DNA of 41,038 bases from Parcubacteria group bacterium (GTDB taxonomy: Bacteria; Patescibacteriota; Minisyncoccia; Portnoybacterales; UBA2143). Location: positions 1-41,038 of the forward strand of contig JABMPX010000002.1 of NCBI GenBank assembly GCA_013203625.1, in the 5' to 3' direction. Numbering within the stretch: position 1 is the stretch's first letter; each line of letters starts with the position of its first letter. The notes under the pieces were generated by a model, which was not told the DNA's origin, made no database searches, and worked only from the letters and a program-made list of their open reading frames with translations. The translations under genes were made by a program, and so were the position numbers. Positions 14,620-24,158 of the stretch are shown here, in pieces.

Positions 14620-17600
14620 ATGAAATTTACTCATTTACATGTTCACTCTCATTATTCCCTATTAGACGGTCTAGCTAAAATAGACCAGCTTTTGGACGCT
14701 TGCCAGGAATTAAAAATGCCTTCTATTGCCTTAACTGACCATGGTTCAATGTATGGATTGGTTGAGTTTTATAAAAAAGCTAAAAAAAGAGGAATCAGGC
14801 CTATTATAGGATGTGAAGCATATGTTGCTTTTGAGGATATGCATCAGAAAAGACCTAATATTGATAATAAGCGTTATCATTTAGTTCTTTTAGTTAAAAA
14901 CGAAGAAGGATATCGAAATTTGGTTAAATTAACTACAAAGGCCTATTTAGAAGGCTTTTACTACAAGCCAAGAATTGATAAGGAATTATTAAAAAAACAT
15001 GCCAAGGGCTTAATTGGATTATCTGCTTGCATTGCTGGTGAAATACCTAGAGCTATTATTTCTGGCAAAATAGATCAAGCAGAGAAATTAACCTTGGAAT
15101 ATCAAGAAATTTTTGGCAAGGGCAATTTCTATTTAGAAATCCAGCATCATTCTAATTTACTAGAACAAAAACAAGTTAATGATGCTTTAATTAAAATTGC
15201 TAAAAAACACAAAGTTCCTTTAATCGCAACAAATGATGTTCATTATGTTAAGCCAGAAGACGCAGAAGCTCAAGATGTTCTAATGAGCATTCAAATTGAC
15301 AAGCGTTTATCTGACCAAGACCGCATAACTATGAAATCTAATGATTTTTCTCTTAGGCCAACAGAACAAATGATTAAAGATTTCAAAGATGTGCCTGAAG
15401 CAATTGAGAATACCCAGAAAATTGTTGAAAAATGCAATTTTGAATTTGAATTAGATAAAATTCAATTACCCTCTTTTGAGGTCCCTAATGGGCAAACACC
15501 TGATGAGTATTTAGAAAGTTTATGTAAAAAAGGATTGGAAAAAATAAGATTTGAAGCTTCTTCTAAAGAAGTTTTAGATAGATTGAATTATGAATTAGAT
15601 GTTATTAAAAAAACTGGTTATGCTTCTTACTTTCTTATCGTGCAAGATTTTATCAATTGGGCTAAATCCAAAAATATTGTTTGCGGTCCAGGGAGAGGAA
15701 GCGCAGCCGGATCAATAGTCTCGTATCTTATTGGCGTCACTGCTGTTGATCCGCTTAAGTATAATTTGCTTTTTGAGCGTTTTTTAAACCCAGAACGCAT
15801 CTCTATGCCTGATATTGATCTGGACTTTGCTGATGATCGCCGCGATGAAGTAATTGAATATGTGGCAAAAAAATATGGCCAAGGACACGTTGCTCAAATT
15901 ATCACTTTCGGAACTATGGCTGCTCGAGCTGCTGTCCGTGATGTAGGCCGAGTGCTTGATTATTCATACAGTTTCTGCGACCAAATAGCTAAAGCAATTC
16001 CTCTTGGTTCAACTTTAGAAAAAGCTATTTATGAATCACAAGAACTGCATAGTAGCTACGAATCAGATGATAACACTAAACGGCTAATTGACATGGCTAT
16101 GAAATTAGAAGGCGTAGTTCGCCATGCTTCCACTCACGCTTGCGGAGTTGTTATTACTAAAGAACTACTTGATGAATTAGTTCCCTGCCAATATCCTACC
16201 CAAAACGACGAATCCATTGTTACTCAATATGAAATGCACTCTATTGAAGATTTAGGCCTTTTAAAAATGGACTTTCTTGGTTTAAAAACTTTAACAGTTA
16301 TTCAAAATACTCTTAATCAGATAAAAGAATACAATAAACAAGAAATTGATTTAGCTAATATTCCCTTAGATGATAAAAAAACATTTAGCTTATTCCAACA
16401 AGCAAATAGCACGGGCGTATTCCAATTAGAATCAAATGGAATGAAGAGATACCTCAAACAATTAAAGCCAACTCAATTTGAAGATATTATTGCTATGGTT
16501 GCTTTATACAGGCCTGGCCCAATGGAATTTATTCCAGAATTCATTGCCCGAAAACATGGTCTTAAGCAAATCGAATATCTCCATCCTTTACTTAAACCGA
16601 TTTTAGAAAACACTTACGGTGTAATGGTTTATCAAGAACAGCTTATGCGTATTGCCAGAGATCTAGCTGGCTTTACTCTTTCAGAAGCTGATGTTCTTAG
16701 AAAAGCAGTTGGCAAGAAAATCAAAAAACTTCTGGATGAACAGGAAGAAAGAATGGTTAAAGGAATGATTAATAATGATATTGAATCAAAAATAGCTAAA
16801 AAAATCTGGAAAACTATTGAGCCATTTGCCCAATATGGATTTAATGCCAGCCATGCTACATGTTACGCTTTAATTGGATACCAAACTGCTTATCTTAAGG
16901 CGCACTTTCCAACTGAATTTATGGCCGCTACTATGACTTCTGAGCAAAATGATATTGAAAGAATCGCATTTTTGGTTAATGAATGCCAACAAATGAATAT
17001 TAAAGTTTTACCGCCTGATATTAATGAAAGCAACCAGAATTTCAGCAGAATAGATGAAAAAATAATTCGTTTTGGACTTAAAGCAATAAAAAATGTTGGA
17101 GAAAATATAGTTCAAAGTATTGTTCAAGAAAGAAAAAATAATGGTCCATATCAATCAATTACTGATTTTATTGAAAGAGTTGAATCTAAAGATTTAAATA
17201 AAAAATCGCTGGAAAGCTTAACTAAATGCGGAGCTTTAGATGTTTTTGGCGAAAGAAATCAAATTTTAACCGCTATGGAGCAAATACTTAATCTGGCTAG
17301 AGAAATCCAAAAAGCTAAAGAAAACGGCCAAGTAAGCCTATTTGCCGGACAACCAGATATTGAAGCTTCTTCCTTTAAATTGCCGAAAGTCATTCCAGCT
17401 GATAAAAAAGAGCGGCTTAGCTGGGAAAAAGAACTGCTTGGCCTTTATGTCTCCGAACACCCTTTTAAAAATTACGAAAAACGTTTGGCTAAAATAGCTA
17501 CTTCCTGCCGTAATCTTTCTAAAAATCAAGTTGGTCAACGAGTCAAAATTGGAGGATTCATTAATAAAATTAGAAAAATTAATACGAGAACCGGCCATCC

Positions 17601-17781
17601 AATGCTTTTTGTTGAGATAGAAGATACTACTGGACGAATAGAAGCTTTGGTTTTCCCTAATACGCTTGAACGAACATCTATGTCATGGCAAGAAGAAAAA
17701 ATTGTTTTGGTTGGCGGTCGTCTAAGTGATCGTGATGGCAACTTGAAAATACTCTGCGATAGTGTTAAAGTATTGAAGTAA
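14620..17781 (+). CDS. dnaE: DNA polymerase III alpha subunit
   Basis: Replicative polymerase, 1053 aa (E. coli 1160). The N-terminal PHP domain starts HLHVHSHYSLLDG (His 5, 7, 9, 11) and continues ALTDHGSMYG. The C-family palm has GPGRGSAAGS (356-365) and the catalytic PDIDLDFADDRRDEV (acids at 398, 400 and 402). RPGPMEFIPEFIARKHG and QYGFNASHATCYALIGYQTA follow in the fingers. An OB-fold is at the C-terminus (GHPMLFVEIEDTTGRIEALV). The short C-terminus lacks much of the tau-binding region. I chose ATG 14620 (MKFTHLHVHSH); the same frame is open upstream to 14515, but that stretch spans the preceding terminator and the promoter. The stop is 2 nt before thrS. Confidence 0.97.
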   Translation: MKFTHLHVHSHYSLLDGLAKIDQLLDACQELKMPSIALTDHGSMYGLVEFYKKAKKRGIRPIIGCEAYVAFEDMHQKRPNIDNKRYHLVLLVKNEEGYRNLVKLTTKAYLEGFYYKPRIDKELLKKHAKGLIGLSACIAGEIPRAIISGKIDQAEKLTLEYQEIFGKGNFYLEIQHHSNLLEQKQVNDALIKIAKKHKVPLIATNDVHYVKPEDAEAQDVLMSIQIDKRLSDQDRITMKSNDFSLRPTEQMIKDFKDVPEAIENTQKIVEKCNFEFELDKIQLPSFEVPNGQTPDEYLESLCKKGLEKIRFEASSKEVLDRLNYELDVIKKTGYASYFLIVQDFINWAKSKNIVCGPGRGSAAGSIVSYLIGVTAVDPLKYNLLFERFLNPERISMPDIDLDFADDRRDEVIEYVAKKYGQGHVAQIITFGTMAARAAVRDVGRVLDYSYSFCDQIAKAIPLGSTLEKAIYESQELHSSYESDDNTKRLIDMAMKLEGVVRHASTHACGVVITKELLDELVPCQYPTQNDESIVTQYEMHSIEDLGLLKMDFLGLKTLTVIQNTLNQIKEYNKQEIDLANIPLDDKKTFSLFQQANSTGVFQLESNGMKRYLKQLKPTQFEDIIAMVALYRPGPMEFIPEFIARKHGLKQIEYLHPLLKPILENTYGVMVYQEQLMRIARDLAGFTLSEADVLRKAVGKKIKKLLDEQEERMVKGMINNDIESKIAKKIWKTIEPFAQYGFNASHATCYALIGYQTAYLKAHFPTEFMAATMTSEQNDIERIAFLVNECQQMNIKVLPPDINESNQNFSRIDEKIIRFGLKAIKNVGENIVQSIVQERKNNGPYQSITDFIERVESKDLNKKSLESLTKCGALDVFGERNQILTAMEQILNLAREIQKAKENGQVSLFAGQPDIEASSFKLPKVIPADKKERLSWEKELLGLYVSEHPFKNYEKRLAKIATSCRNLSKNQVGQRVKIGGFINKIRKINTRTGHPMLFVEIEDTTGRIEALVFPNTLERTSMSWQEEKIVLVGGRLSDRDGNLKILCDSVKVLK

Positions 17782-17783
17782 AT

Positions 17784-19538
17784 ATGTCTAAAAAAGAAGG
17801 GTTACAATTAGAAAAAATACGTCATTCTTTGTCACACTTGATGAGCATGGCAATTATTAAAATATATCCTGATGCTGGCCTGGGGGTTGGACCAGCTATA
17901 GAAAATGGTTTTTACCAGGACTATGGCCTGCCCGAATCTATTTCGTCAGAATTATTACCTAAGTTAGAGAAAGAAATCAAAAAAATGATCCTGAAGAATA
18001 TTAAGTTTGAACAGCATGACATGAGTTTTGACAAGGCCTTAAAGTTATATAAAAAAGATCCGTATAAGAGCGAAATGATAAAAGACTTAAAAAAGGCGGG
18101 TGAAAAGAAGCTAAGCTTTTACAGGTCTGATTGGTTTGAGAACTTATGCAAGGGCCCACACGTTGCATCTACTAAGGAGATTGATCCTGATGCTTTCAAA
18201 CTGACCAAAGTAGCTGGCGCTTACTGGAAAGGCGATGAAAAAAACAAAATGCTTCAGAGAGTTTATGGAGTAGCTTTTGAAACAAAAAAAGAATTATATC
18301 AATATCTAAAACAACAAGCTGAAGCTGAAAAAAGAGACCATCGGAAAATAGGAAAGGAATTAGATCTTTTTGTTTTCTCTGACTTAATTGGCAAAGGATT
18401 GCCTCTTTTAACACCTAAGGGTTCGATAATTAGACAAGAACTAGAAAAATTCATTACTGAAGAAGAAACTAAAAGAGGATATTTACGTGTTTATACTCCT
18501 GATTTAGCAAGATTAGAATTGTATAAGAAATCAGGTCACTGGCAGCATTACAAAGAAAGCATGTATCCATTAATTAATGTTGATGGCGAAGATTATGTTC
18601 TCCGGCCAATGGCTTGTCCTCATCATTTCATGTTATACAATTCACGTCCTAGAAGTTATCGAGAACTTCCTTTAAGATACGCTGAAATTGCTAGACAATA
18701 CAGAAAAGAACAATCAGGAGAACTATCCGGACTTATTAGATTAATGGCTTTCTCTTTAGTTGATGCTCATCTTGTTTGCAGACCAGATCAAATTGAAAAG
18801 GAATTTAAAGATGTTTTAGAATTAATTCAGTATAATATGAAAATTTTAGGCATTAAAGATTATTGGTATCGTTTTTCAAAATGGGATCCTAAGAATAAAA
18901 AGAAATATACTAATAATCCAAAAGCATGGCAGAAAACTGAAAAGTTAATGAAAGAGATATTAGACAAATTAAAACTTAAATATGTTGAAGCTGAAGATGA
19001 AGCTGCCTTTTATGGCCCAAAAACAGATGTTCAAGTTAAAAATGTTAATGGCAAAGAAGATACTCTTTTCACTGTCCAAATCGACTTTGACATGCCTGGA
19101 AAATTTGATATGAGCTATATAGATGAAAAAGGCAAAAAACAAACACCTATGGTGATTCATCGAGCTTCTATTGGATGCATAGAACGGACCATGGCTTTCT
19201 TGATTGAACAATATGCTGGCGCTATGCCAGTCTGGCTATCTCCAGTACAAGCTCAGATTATTCCAATTAGCGAAAAATTCATTAAATACGGCGAGAAAAT
19301 AAAAGAAATGCTTTTAAAAGAGGATGTTCGGGTTGAATTGAATAATGACAATGAAACTTTGGGCAAGAAAATTCGCGAGGGTGAAATGCAAAAAATCCCC
19401 TACCTTTTAATAGTAGGAGAAAAAGAACAAAAAGCTGGATCAGTTGCTGTTAGAGATAGGGAAAAAGGCGATCTCGGCCCTATGAAAACAAACAAGTTTA
19501 TTGAAAAAATTAAGGAAGAGATAGAGAAGAAAATTTAA
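17784..19538 (+). CDS. thrS: Threonyl-tRNA synthetase without TGS domain
   Basis: A 584-aa class II synthetase that charges tRNA-Thr. It starts directly at the N2 editing domain: H14-x3-H18 in RHSLSHLM and C122-x3-H126 in LCKGPHV, the ligand set used to clear Ser-tRNA-Thr. The usual N-terminal TGS (N1) domain of about 60 residues is absent. The catalytic core has LRPMACPHHFMLY (zinc Cys), RYAEIARQYRKEQSGELSGL (motif 2), VDAHLVC and VIHRASIGCIERTMAFLIE (motif 3). The C-terminal anticodon domain has SPVQAQIIPIS. The start 2 nt after dnaE implies translational coupling. It is convergent with map, with only 3 bp between stops and no terminator visible. Confidence 0.97.
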   Translation: MSKKEGLQLEKIRHSLSHLMSMAIIKIYPDAGLGVGPAIENGFYQDYGLPESISSELLPKLEKEIKKMILKNIKFEQHDMSFDKALKLYKKDPYKSEMIKDLKKAGEKKLSFYRSDWFENLCKGPHVASTKEIDPDAFKLTKVAGAYWKGDEKNKMLQRVYGVAFETKKELYQYLKQQAEAEKRDHRKIGKELDLFVFSDLIGKGLPLLTPKGSIIRQELEKFITEEETKRGYLRVYTPDLARLELYKKSGHWQHYKESMYPLINVDGEDYVLRPMACPHHFMLYNSRPRSYRELPLRYAEIARQYRKEQSGELSGLIRLMAFSLVDAHLVCRPDQIEKEFKDVLELIQYNMKILGIKDYWYRFSKWDPKNKKKYTNNPKAWQKTEKLMKEILDKLKLKYVEAEDEAAFYGPKTDVQVKNVNGKEDTLFTVQIDFDMPGKFDMSYIDEKGKKQTPMVIHRASIGCIERTMAFLIEQYAGAMPVWLSPVQAQIIPISEKFIKYGEKIKEMLLKEDVRVELNNDNETLGKKIREGEMQKIPYLLIVGEKEQKAGSVAVRDREKGDLGPMKTNKFIEKIKEEIEKKI

Positions 19539-19541
19539 TTT

Positions 19542-20288
19542 TTACTCTGTCAGCACTCTCGGTCCCTTATTAGTTACTGCTATAGTATGCTCAAAATGGG
19601 CTGATAAGCTATTGTCAGCTGTTTGAAAACAAGATCCATCAGGGCCTTTTTTTATTCCTGGCTGACCCATAACAGCCATTGGCTCAATAGCTAAAACCAT
19701 ACCTGCTTCTAATTTTAAGCCTTTATGCCGCTGTCCGAAATTAAGTATTTCTGGTGATTCGTGAAGCTGTTGTCCAATACCATGGCCACAAAGTTCTTTT
19801 ACTATTTGAAAACCCTGTGACTCAACATATGTCTGAATCGCATGGCCTACATCACCAATAGTCTTGCCTGGCTTGACTCTATTAATAGCTCTTTTAAGAG
19901 CTTTTTTTGTTACTCTAATTAAACGTCCTGCTTCTGGAGAAATAGCTCCTATTGGCACAGTAACAGCCATGTCCGAGCAAAAACCATTATAAATAATTCC
20001 TAAATCCAAACTTAAAATATCACCCTCAATCAATTTCCTTTCACAAGGCGCAGCATGGACAACTTGTTCATTAATTGAAGTACACAAAGCAGCAGGAAAT
20101 CCCTTATAGCCCTTAAAAGCTGGTTTAGCTCCAGAATCAAAAATAAGCTCTTCAGCGAGCTTATTTAAACTTTGTGTAGTAATACCTGGCTTAATCCCGC
20201 TTTTCAATTCTCTCATAATTCGAGACAGAATCTGACCAGCTTGAGCCATTATTTCAATTTGCTCTGGGGTTTTTATTGGTGTAGACAT
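19542..20288 (-). CDS. map: Methionine aminopeptidase, type I
   Basis: A 248-aa dimetal enzyme that removes the N-terminal Met from new proteins. Ligand motifs are in family order: SLDLGIIYNGFCSDMAVT (two Asp), ELCGHGIGQQLHESP (His), LAIEPMAV (Glu) and HFEHTIAVT (Glu). It is the last gene of the spc operon, where bacteria often place adk and map after secY. The start overlaps the adk end by 16 bp. infA, rpmJ, rpsM, rpsK, rpoA and rplQ, which often follow, are not here; thrS is met convergently instead. Confidence 0.97.
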   Translation of the reverse strand: MSTPIKTPEQIEIMAQAGQILSRIMRELKSGIKPGITTQSLNKLAEELIFDSGAKPAFKGYKGFPAALCTSINEQVVHAAPCERKLIEGDILSLDLGIIYNGFCSDMAVTVPIGAISPEAGRLIRVTKKALKRAINRVKPGKTIGDVGHAIQTYVESQGFQIVKELCGHGIGQQLHESPEILNFGQRHKGLKLEAGMVLAIEPMAVMGQPGIKKGPDGSCFQTADNSLSAHFEHTIAVTNKGPRVLTE

Positions 20289-20941
20289 TGTATAATCTCT
20301 TGATAAACATCCTCTATTGATTGTTCACCATTAATTTTGATTAATCTGCCTTGTTTTTCATAATAATCAATTGCTGGCTGAACGTCTTTTTTATAAAAAT
20401 CCAAACGCGATTGAATTGCTTCTGGCTTATCGTCAAAACGTGTTTCTAATTCTCCTCCGCATTTATCGCATTTTTCTAAATCTTTAAACTCGCCTACCCA
20501 GGGAATTAATCGACTGCAATTTTTACAAATTCTACGCTTAGTTAATCGGCTAAAAGCTTCTTGTTCTGAGATATCTAATAAAACAACTTTTACATTGTCC
20601 CATTCATACCATTCAAAAGCGCTATCCATTAATTTTGCTTCTATTAAAAAACGGGGACTTCCATCAACAATCAATCCATTTTTATTTATCTTCTTTCTCA
20701 TCTCGGCTATTTTTCCTGCCCAGAATCTAAACATAACTGGCGTCGGAACCAAATCTCCTTTATCCATTACTTGTTTTAATTTCTTGCCAGTAAAATCATC
20801 TTTTTTGGATCTTTCCCTTAATAACTTGCCGCTGCTTAAATAATCAAAGCCAAACTCTTTTATTAAAAGTTTGGCTTGAGTTCCTTTGCCGCATCCAGAT
20901 CTTCCAAGTAAAATAATAATTTGTGGCTGATTATCAGACAT
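20273..20941 (-). CDS. adk: Adenylate kinase with zinc-type LID
   Basis: A 222-aa nucleotide kinase (ATP + AMP to 2 ADP). The P-loop is GRSGCGKGT (13-21). The LID carries four Cys (C139-x2-C142, C158-x2-C161), as in zinc-containing Gram-positive enzymes. The usual DGFPR motif reads DGSPR here, and the catalytic Arg residues in LTKRR are present. I chose ATG 20941, giving MSDNQPQIII, which lies 4 nt after the secY stop. An in-frame ATG at 20959 overlaps secY by 14 bp and would add MKNCNI; both are possible. Confidence 0.94.
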   Translation of the reverse strand: MSDNQPQIIILLGRSGCGKGTQAKLLIKEFGFDYLSSGKLLRERSKKDDFTGKKLKQVMDKGDLVPTPVMFRFWAGKIAEMRKKINKNGLIVDGSPRFLIEAKLMDSAFEWYEWDNVKVVLLDISEQEAFSRLTKRRICKNCSRLIPWVGEFKDLEKCDKCGGELETRFDDKPEAIQSRLDFYKKDVQPAIDYYEKQGRLIKINGEQSIEDVYQEIIQCLHQ

Positions 20942-20945
20942 AATA

Positions 20946-22229
20946 TTACAATTCTTCATAATCTCTCATTGTTAATTGAGAATTAATCTGACGAATAGTT
21001 TCTAAAACAACAGAAACAACAATTAAAAGAGCAGTACCGCCAATGGCAAATCCAAAAGCAGTAATGCCTGTAGCTCCTTGAATAATAGAAGGCAAAACAG
21101 CAATTGTTCCTAGAAAAATAGCTCCAAAAAGCAAGACCCTGTTAAGAATAAAATAAAGAAAATCAGAAGTTGATTTACCAGGACGAATGCCTGGAATAAA
21201 ACCGCCCATTTTCTGTAGATTATTAGATACATTTTTAGGATCAAAAGTAACTGCTGTGTAAAAATATGTAAAAAGCACTACTAGGGCGAAATAACAAATA
21301 CCGTAAAACCATGGATTTTGAAAAAGATTTCCAACTATTTGAGCAAAATGAGCCAGCCAGCCAATACTAGAAGCGCCCAAAAAACTAGCTACCATACCAG
21401 GGAAAAGCATGATTGATAAGGCGAAAATAATAGGAATTACTCCAGCTGGATTAACATTCAAAGGCAAATAAGTAGAAACGCCTCCATAAACTCGATGACC
21501 GCGAACACGCTTAGCATAAGAAACCGGAATATTGCGCCGTCCTTCAGTAATCACAACTACACTAGCCGTAATAACCAAAGCTAAAATAAGAAAAGCGATA
21601 TACGAAGGAATTTTAGAAGGATCATAAGTAATTGCCAATTCCCTAATTGAAAGCGGCACACTAGAAACAATACCGGCAAAAATTAACAAAGAGACTCCAT
21701 TGCCTATTCCTTTTTCAGAGACTAGCTCGCCTAGCCACATTAAAAACAAAGCTCCAGCTGTAATCACTAAAATAGAAGTAGCCCATTGGATTGTAGTAAA
21801 AGAACCAAGAATGCCTTGTCTGCCTAAAATATTTAACATAGCATAGGCCTGCAAAGCAGCTAAAGGCACAGTTAATATGCGACTATATTGATTAAATTTC
21901 TGGCGGCCAGATTCGCCTTCTTCTTTGTAAAGAGCTTCTAATTGAGGGAAAATCATTGTTAATAATTGCATAATAATCGTAGCTGTAATAAACGGCCCTA
22001 ACCCTAACATAATAATTGACAAATTACTCATTGCTCCGCCAGTAAATATATTTAATAAACCGAATAACTGATTATTGGAAAAAAACTCTCTTAAACGCTC
22101 AACATCAATACCTGGCACTGGAATATTAGCCGCTATGCGGAAAACAATAAAGATCATTAATACAAAAAATATCTTCTTGCGCAGATCTTTAATTTTGAAA
22201 ATTTGGATAGTTTTTTCTAACCACTTCAT
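20946..22229 (-). CDS. secY: Protein translocase subunit SecY
   Basis: A 427-aa membrane channel for Sec-dependent export and membrane insertion, with ten expected helices. Recognisable parts are FVLMIFIVFRIAANIPVPGID (TM1), the plug region with FTGGAMSNLSIIMLGLGPFI, GNGVSLLIFAGIV, the cytoplasmic loop YAKRVRGHRVYGG, LPLNVNPAGVIPIIFA, and the C-terminal loop GGFIPGIRPGKSTSDFL. Length is near E. coli's 443. It stands between rplO (11 bp) and adk, the classic spc arrangement. Confidence 0.98.
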   Translation of the reverse strand: MKWLEKTIQIFKIKDLRKKIFFVLMIFIVFRIAANIPVPGIDVERLREFFSNNQLFGLLNIFTGGAMSNLSIIMLGLGPFITATIIMQLLTMIFPQLEALYKEEGESGRQKFNQYSRILTVPLAALQAYAMLNILGRQGILGSFTTIQWATSILVITAGALFLMWLGELVSEKGIGNGVSLLIFAGIVSSVPLSIRELAITYDPSKIPSYIAFLILALVITASVVVITEGRRNIPVSYAKRVRGHRVYGGVSTYLPLNVNPAGVIPIIFALSIMLFPGMVASFLGASSIGWLAHFAQIVGNLFQNPWFYGICYFALVVLFTYFYTAVTFDPKNVSNNLQKMGGFIPGIRPGKSTSDFLYFILNRVLLFGAIFLGTIAVLPSIIQGATGITAFGFAIGGTALLIVVSVVLETIRQINSQLTMRDYEEL

Positions 22230-22240
22230 ATTTTTAAATA

Positions 22241-22723
22241 TTATTCAGATTTATCTGATTTGCTTTTTTTCTGAACACTTTTTGATAATCTTACTCCTTT
22301 AAATTTCAATTTTTTCTTTAGTTCTCCTTGTCCTAAAATCTTCACTTTAGGAACTCTGCCTTTTATTTTACCAATTAGACCCATCTTTAACAAACTTTGT
22401 GGTGAGACAATTTCATCACTCTTAAATTTTTGCTCAATATCTTTTAAATTAACAATAACTGGTCTGGATTGAAATCTTAATCTGTTTATTTTTGATCCTC
22501 GTTTTACTTTTGTAGTTTTATGTTTACCAGTTGTCCCTCTTCTTTTAGGTAAACGTTTGCTTAATGTTGTATCTCCACCAGCAAAATCCACTCGTGGTTT
22601 TTTCCCTGCTCGAGATTTTTGTCCTTTAACTCCTTTGCCAGAATAAGTTCCTTTTTTACCGCCACGACCAACTCGTTTACGAGATTTCTTCTTATATGTA
22701 GGTTTTAATTGATGTAATTGCAT
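22241..22723 (-). CDS. rplO: 50S ribosomal protein L15
   Basis: A 160-aa large-subunit protein that binds 23S rRNA late in assembly. It has the Gly/Lys-rich N-terminus (MQLHQLKPTYKKKSRKRVGR, then GGKKGTYSGKGVKGQKSR), the core PVIVNLKDIEQ, and a basic C-terminal tail (SKSVQKKSKSDKSE) beyond the usual length of about 145. It follows rpsE directly, with only 20 bp between; the rpmD (L30) gene normally found here is absent. Confidence 0.97.
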   Translation of the reverse strand: MQLHQLKPTYKKKSRKRVGRGGKKGTYSGKGVKGQKSRAGKKPRVDFAGGDTTLSKRLPKRRGTTGKHKTTKVKRGSKINRLRFQSRPVIVNLKDIEQKFKSDEIVSPQSLLKMGLIGKIKGRVPKVKILGQGELKKKLKFKGVRLSKSVQKKSKSDKSE

Positions 22724-22743
22724 AATAGAATTTTAATTTCTAA

Positions 22744-23199
22744 TTATTTGGTCTTTAATTTCTGCAATGCCTTAATAGTTGCCTGCGCATTATTTAATTT
22801 ATTCTTGCTTCTGCCTAAAATTTTTCCTGAAACGTTTTCAACGCCAACTAAATCGCAAACTGCTCGAATGGCTCCGCCAGCAACTATGCCCTTCCCTTTT
22901 ATTCCTGGTTTTAATAGAACCTTTGAACTGCCAAATTTTGCTTCTACTGTGTGAGGAATTGTTCCTTCAACTAAAGAAACCTTGATTATATTTTTCTTTG
23001 CGTCAGTTACTGCTTTTTCAACAGCTATGCTAACATCTTGACCCTTTGCTACGCCTATTCCAACTTTTCCTTTTCTGTCCCCAATAACTACAACTGCTCT
23101 AAATCTAAAACGCCGTCCGCCAGCCATTACCCTAACAACTCGAGCGACATCAAGTAATTTCTGTTCGTATTCTCTTTTTTCTTGTTGTTTAATAAACAT
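22744..23199 (-). CDS. rpsE: 30S ribosomal protein S5
   Basis: A 151-aa small-subunit protein involved in decoding accuracy and mRNA entry. It has the dsRNA-binding N-domain (VARVVRVMAGGRRFRFRAVV, GDRKGKVGIGVAKGQDVS) and the ribosomal S5 fold 2 C-domain (GTIPHTVEAKFGSSKVLLKP, GIVAGGAIRAVCDLVGVENV). It is slightly short of E. coli's 167 at the N-terminus. 6 bp after rplR. Confidence 0.98.
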   Translation of the reverse strand: MFIKQQEKREYEQKLLDVARVVRVMAGGRRFRFRAVVVIGDRKGKVGIGVAKGQDVSIAVEKAVTDAKKNIIKVSLVEGTIPHTVEAKFGSSKVLLKPGIKGKGIVAGGAIRAVCDLVGVENVSGKILGRSKNKLNNAQATIKALQKLKTK

Positions 23200-23205
23200 A
23201 TTGAT

Positions 23206-23556
23206 TTAAAACTTTAATCCTTCTTTTCTTGCTCCTTCAGCCATTGCTTTAACCCGGCCATGATACTTATATCCTCCTCTGTCAAAAACAACTTTTCCAA
23301 TTTTCTTATCTAATGCTTTCTTTGCAATTATTTGGCCGACTTTATAAGCAATTTCAACTTTATTAGTTAAAGCCCCTTTCTTTATCTCTGAATCATTAAC
23401 TGAAATTAAAGTAATTCCTTTATCATCATTAATTAATTGTCCGCTGATATGCTGATTACTGCGAAAAACAGAAAAACGAGGGCAACTTTTAGTCCCTTTA
23501 ACTTTTGCTCTGATGCGTTTATGGCGATTATAACGTTTTTCTCTTTTCTTTTGCAT
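23206..23556 (-). CDS. rplR: 50S ribosomal protein L18
   Basis: A 116-aa protein that binds 5S rRNA in the central protuberance with L5. It has a basic N-terminus (RYNRHKRIRAKVKGTKSCPR), RFSVFRSNQHISGQLI, and the conserved C-terminal VVFDRGGYKYHGRVKAMAEG. The 35 bp between it and rplF hold a tandem repeat. Confidence 0.97.
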   Translation of the reverse strand: MQKKREKRYNRHKRIRAKVKGTKSCPRFSVFRSNQHISGQLINDDKGITLISVNDSEIKKGALTNKVEIAYKVGQIIAKKALDKKIGKVVFDRGGYKYHGRVKAMAEGARKEGLKF

Positions 23557-23563
23557 ATTGTTT

Positions 23564-23591
23564 GAAAATTAAAAATTGAAAATTAAAAATT
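23564..23591. repeat. Tandem 14-bp direct repeat between rplF and rplR
   Basis: GAAAATTAAAAATT occurs twice in a row with no mismatch, starting immediately next to the rplF stop codon. It looks like simple replication slippage in an AT-rich spacer. Confidence 0.9.
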
Positions 23592-24149
23592 CTATTCCGT
23601 TCCTGCTGCTTTTTTACCTGCTTTTCTTTTAACAACTTCATCAACATACCTAATTCCTTTGCCTTTATATGGCTCTGGCTTGCGCTGATCTCTAATCTTA
23701 GCTGCAATTTGGCCAACTAATTGTTTATCTGTTCCTGAAATAGTAATAATATTCTTATCTGCCTTGAATTCAATTCCTTTTGGAGCTTCAATGTCAACTG
23801 GATGAGAAAGGCCAATATTCAAACTCAATTTATCGCCTTGAAGAGATGCCCTATATCCAACGCCCTGAATCTCTAATTTTTTTTCAAATCCATCAGTTAC
23901 GCCTTTAACCATATTAAAAATTAAAGCCCTGAATAAACCCCATAAAGCAGAAGCATCTTTTGATTCTTTTTTAGGACTAACCAATAATTCTTTCTGTCCA
24001 TTAGACGAATCTTTCAAAGTTAACTCAATTTGAGAAAGAATTGTCTGATTTAATTCTCCTAGAGGACCTTTTACTGTAATTTGATTATCGCTAATTTTTA
24101 CTTCAACGTTTTCTGGAATTGTAATTGGTTGTTTTCCTATTCTTGACAT
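23592..24149 (-). CDS. rplF: 50S ribosomal protein L6
   Basis: A 185-aa protein near the GTPase-binding site of the large subunit. It has two repeated L6 domains: MSRIGKQPITIPENVEVK and VKGPLGELNQTI at the N-terminus, then FEKKLEIQGVGYRASLQGD and the terminal signature KPEPYKGKGIRYVDEVVKRK. Length is normal (E. coli 177). 9 bp after rpsH. Confidence 0.98.
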   Translation of the reverse strand: MSRIGKQPITIPENVEVKISDNQITVKGPLGELNQTILSQIELTLKDSSNGQKELLVSPKKESKDASALWGLFRALIFNMVKGVTDGFEKKLEIQGVGYRASLQGDKLSLNIGLSHPVDIEAPKGIEFKADKNIITISGTDKQLVGQIAAKIRDQRKPEPYKGKGIRYVDEVVKRKAGKKAAGTE

Positions 24150-24158
24150 AAATTTAGT

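Noticed and set aside
22724-22743. Hidden rpmD (L30) gene between rpsE and rplO
   Set aside because: The gap is 20 bp and no overlapping frame resembles L30.
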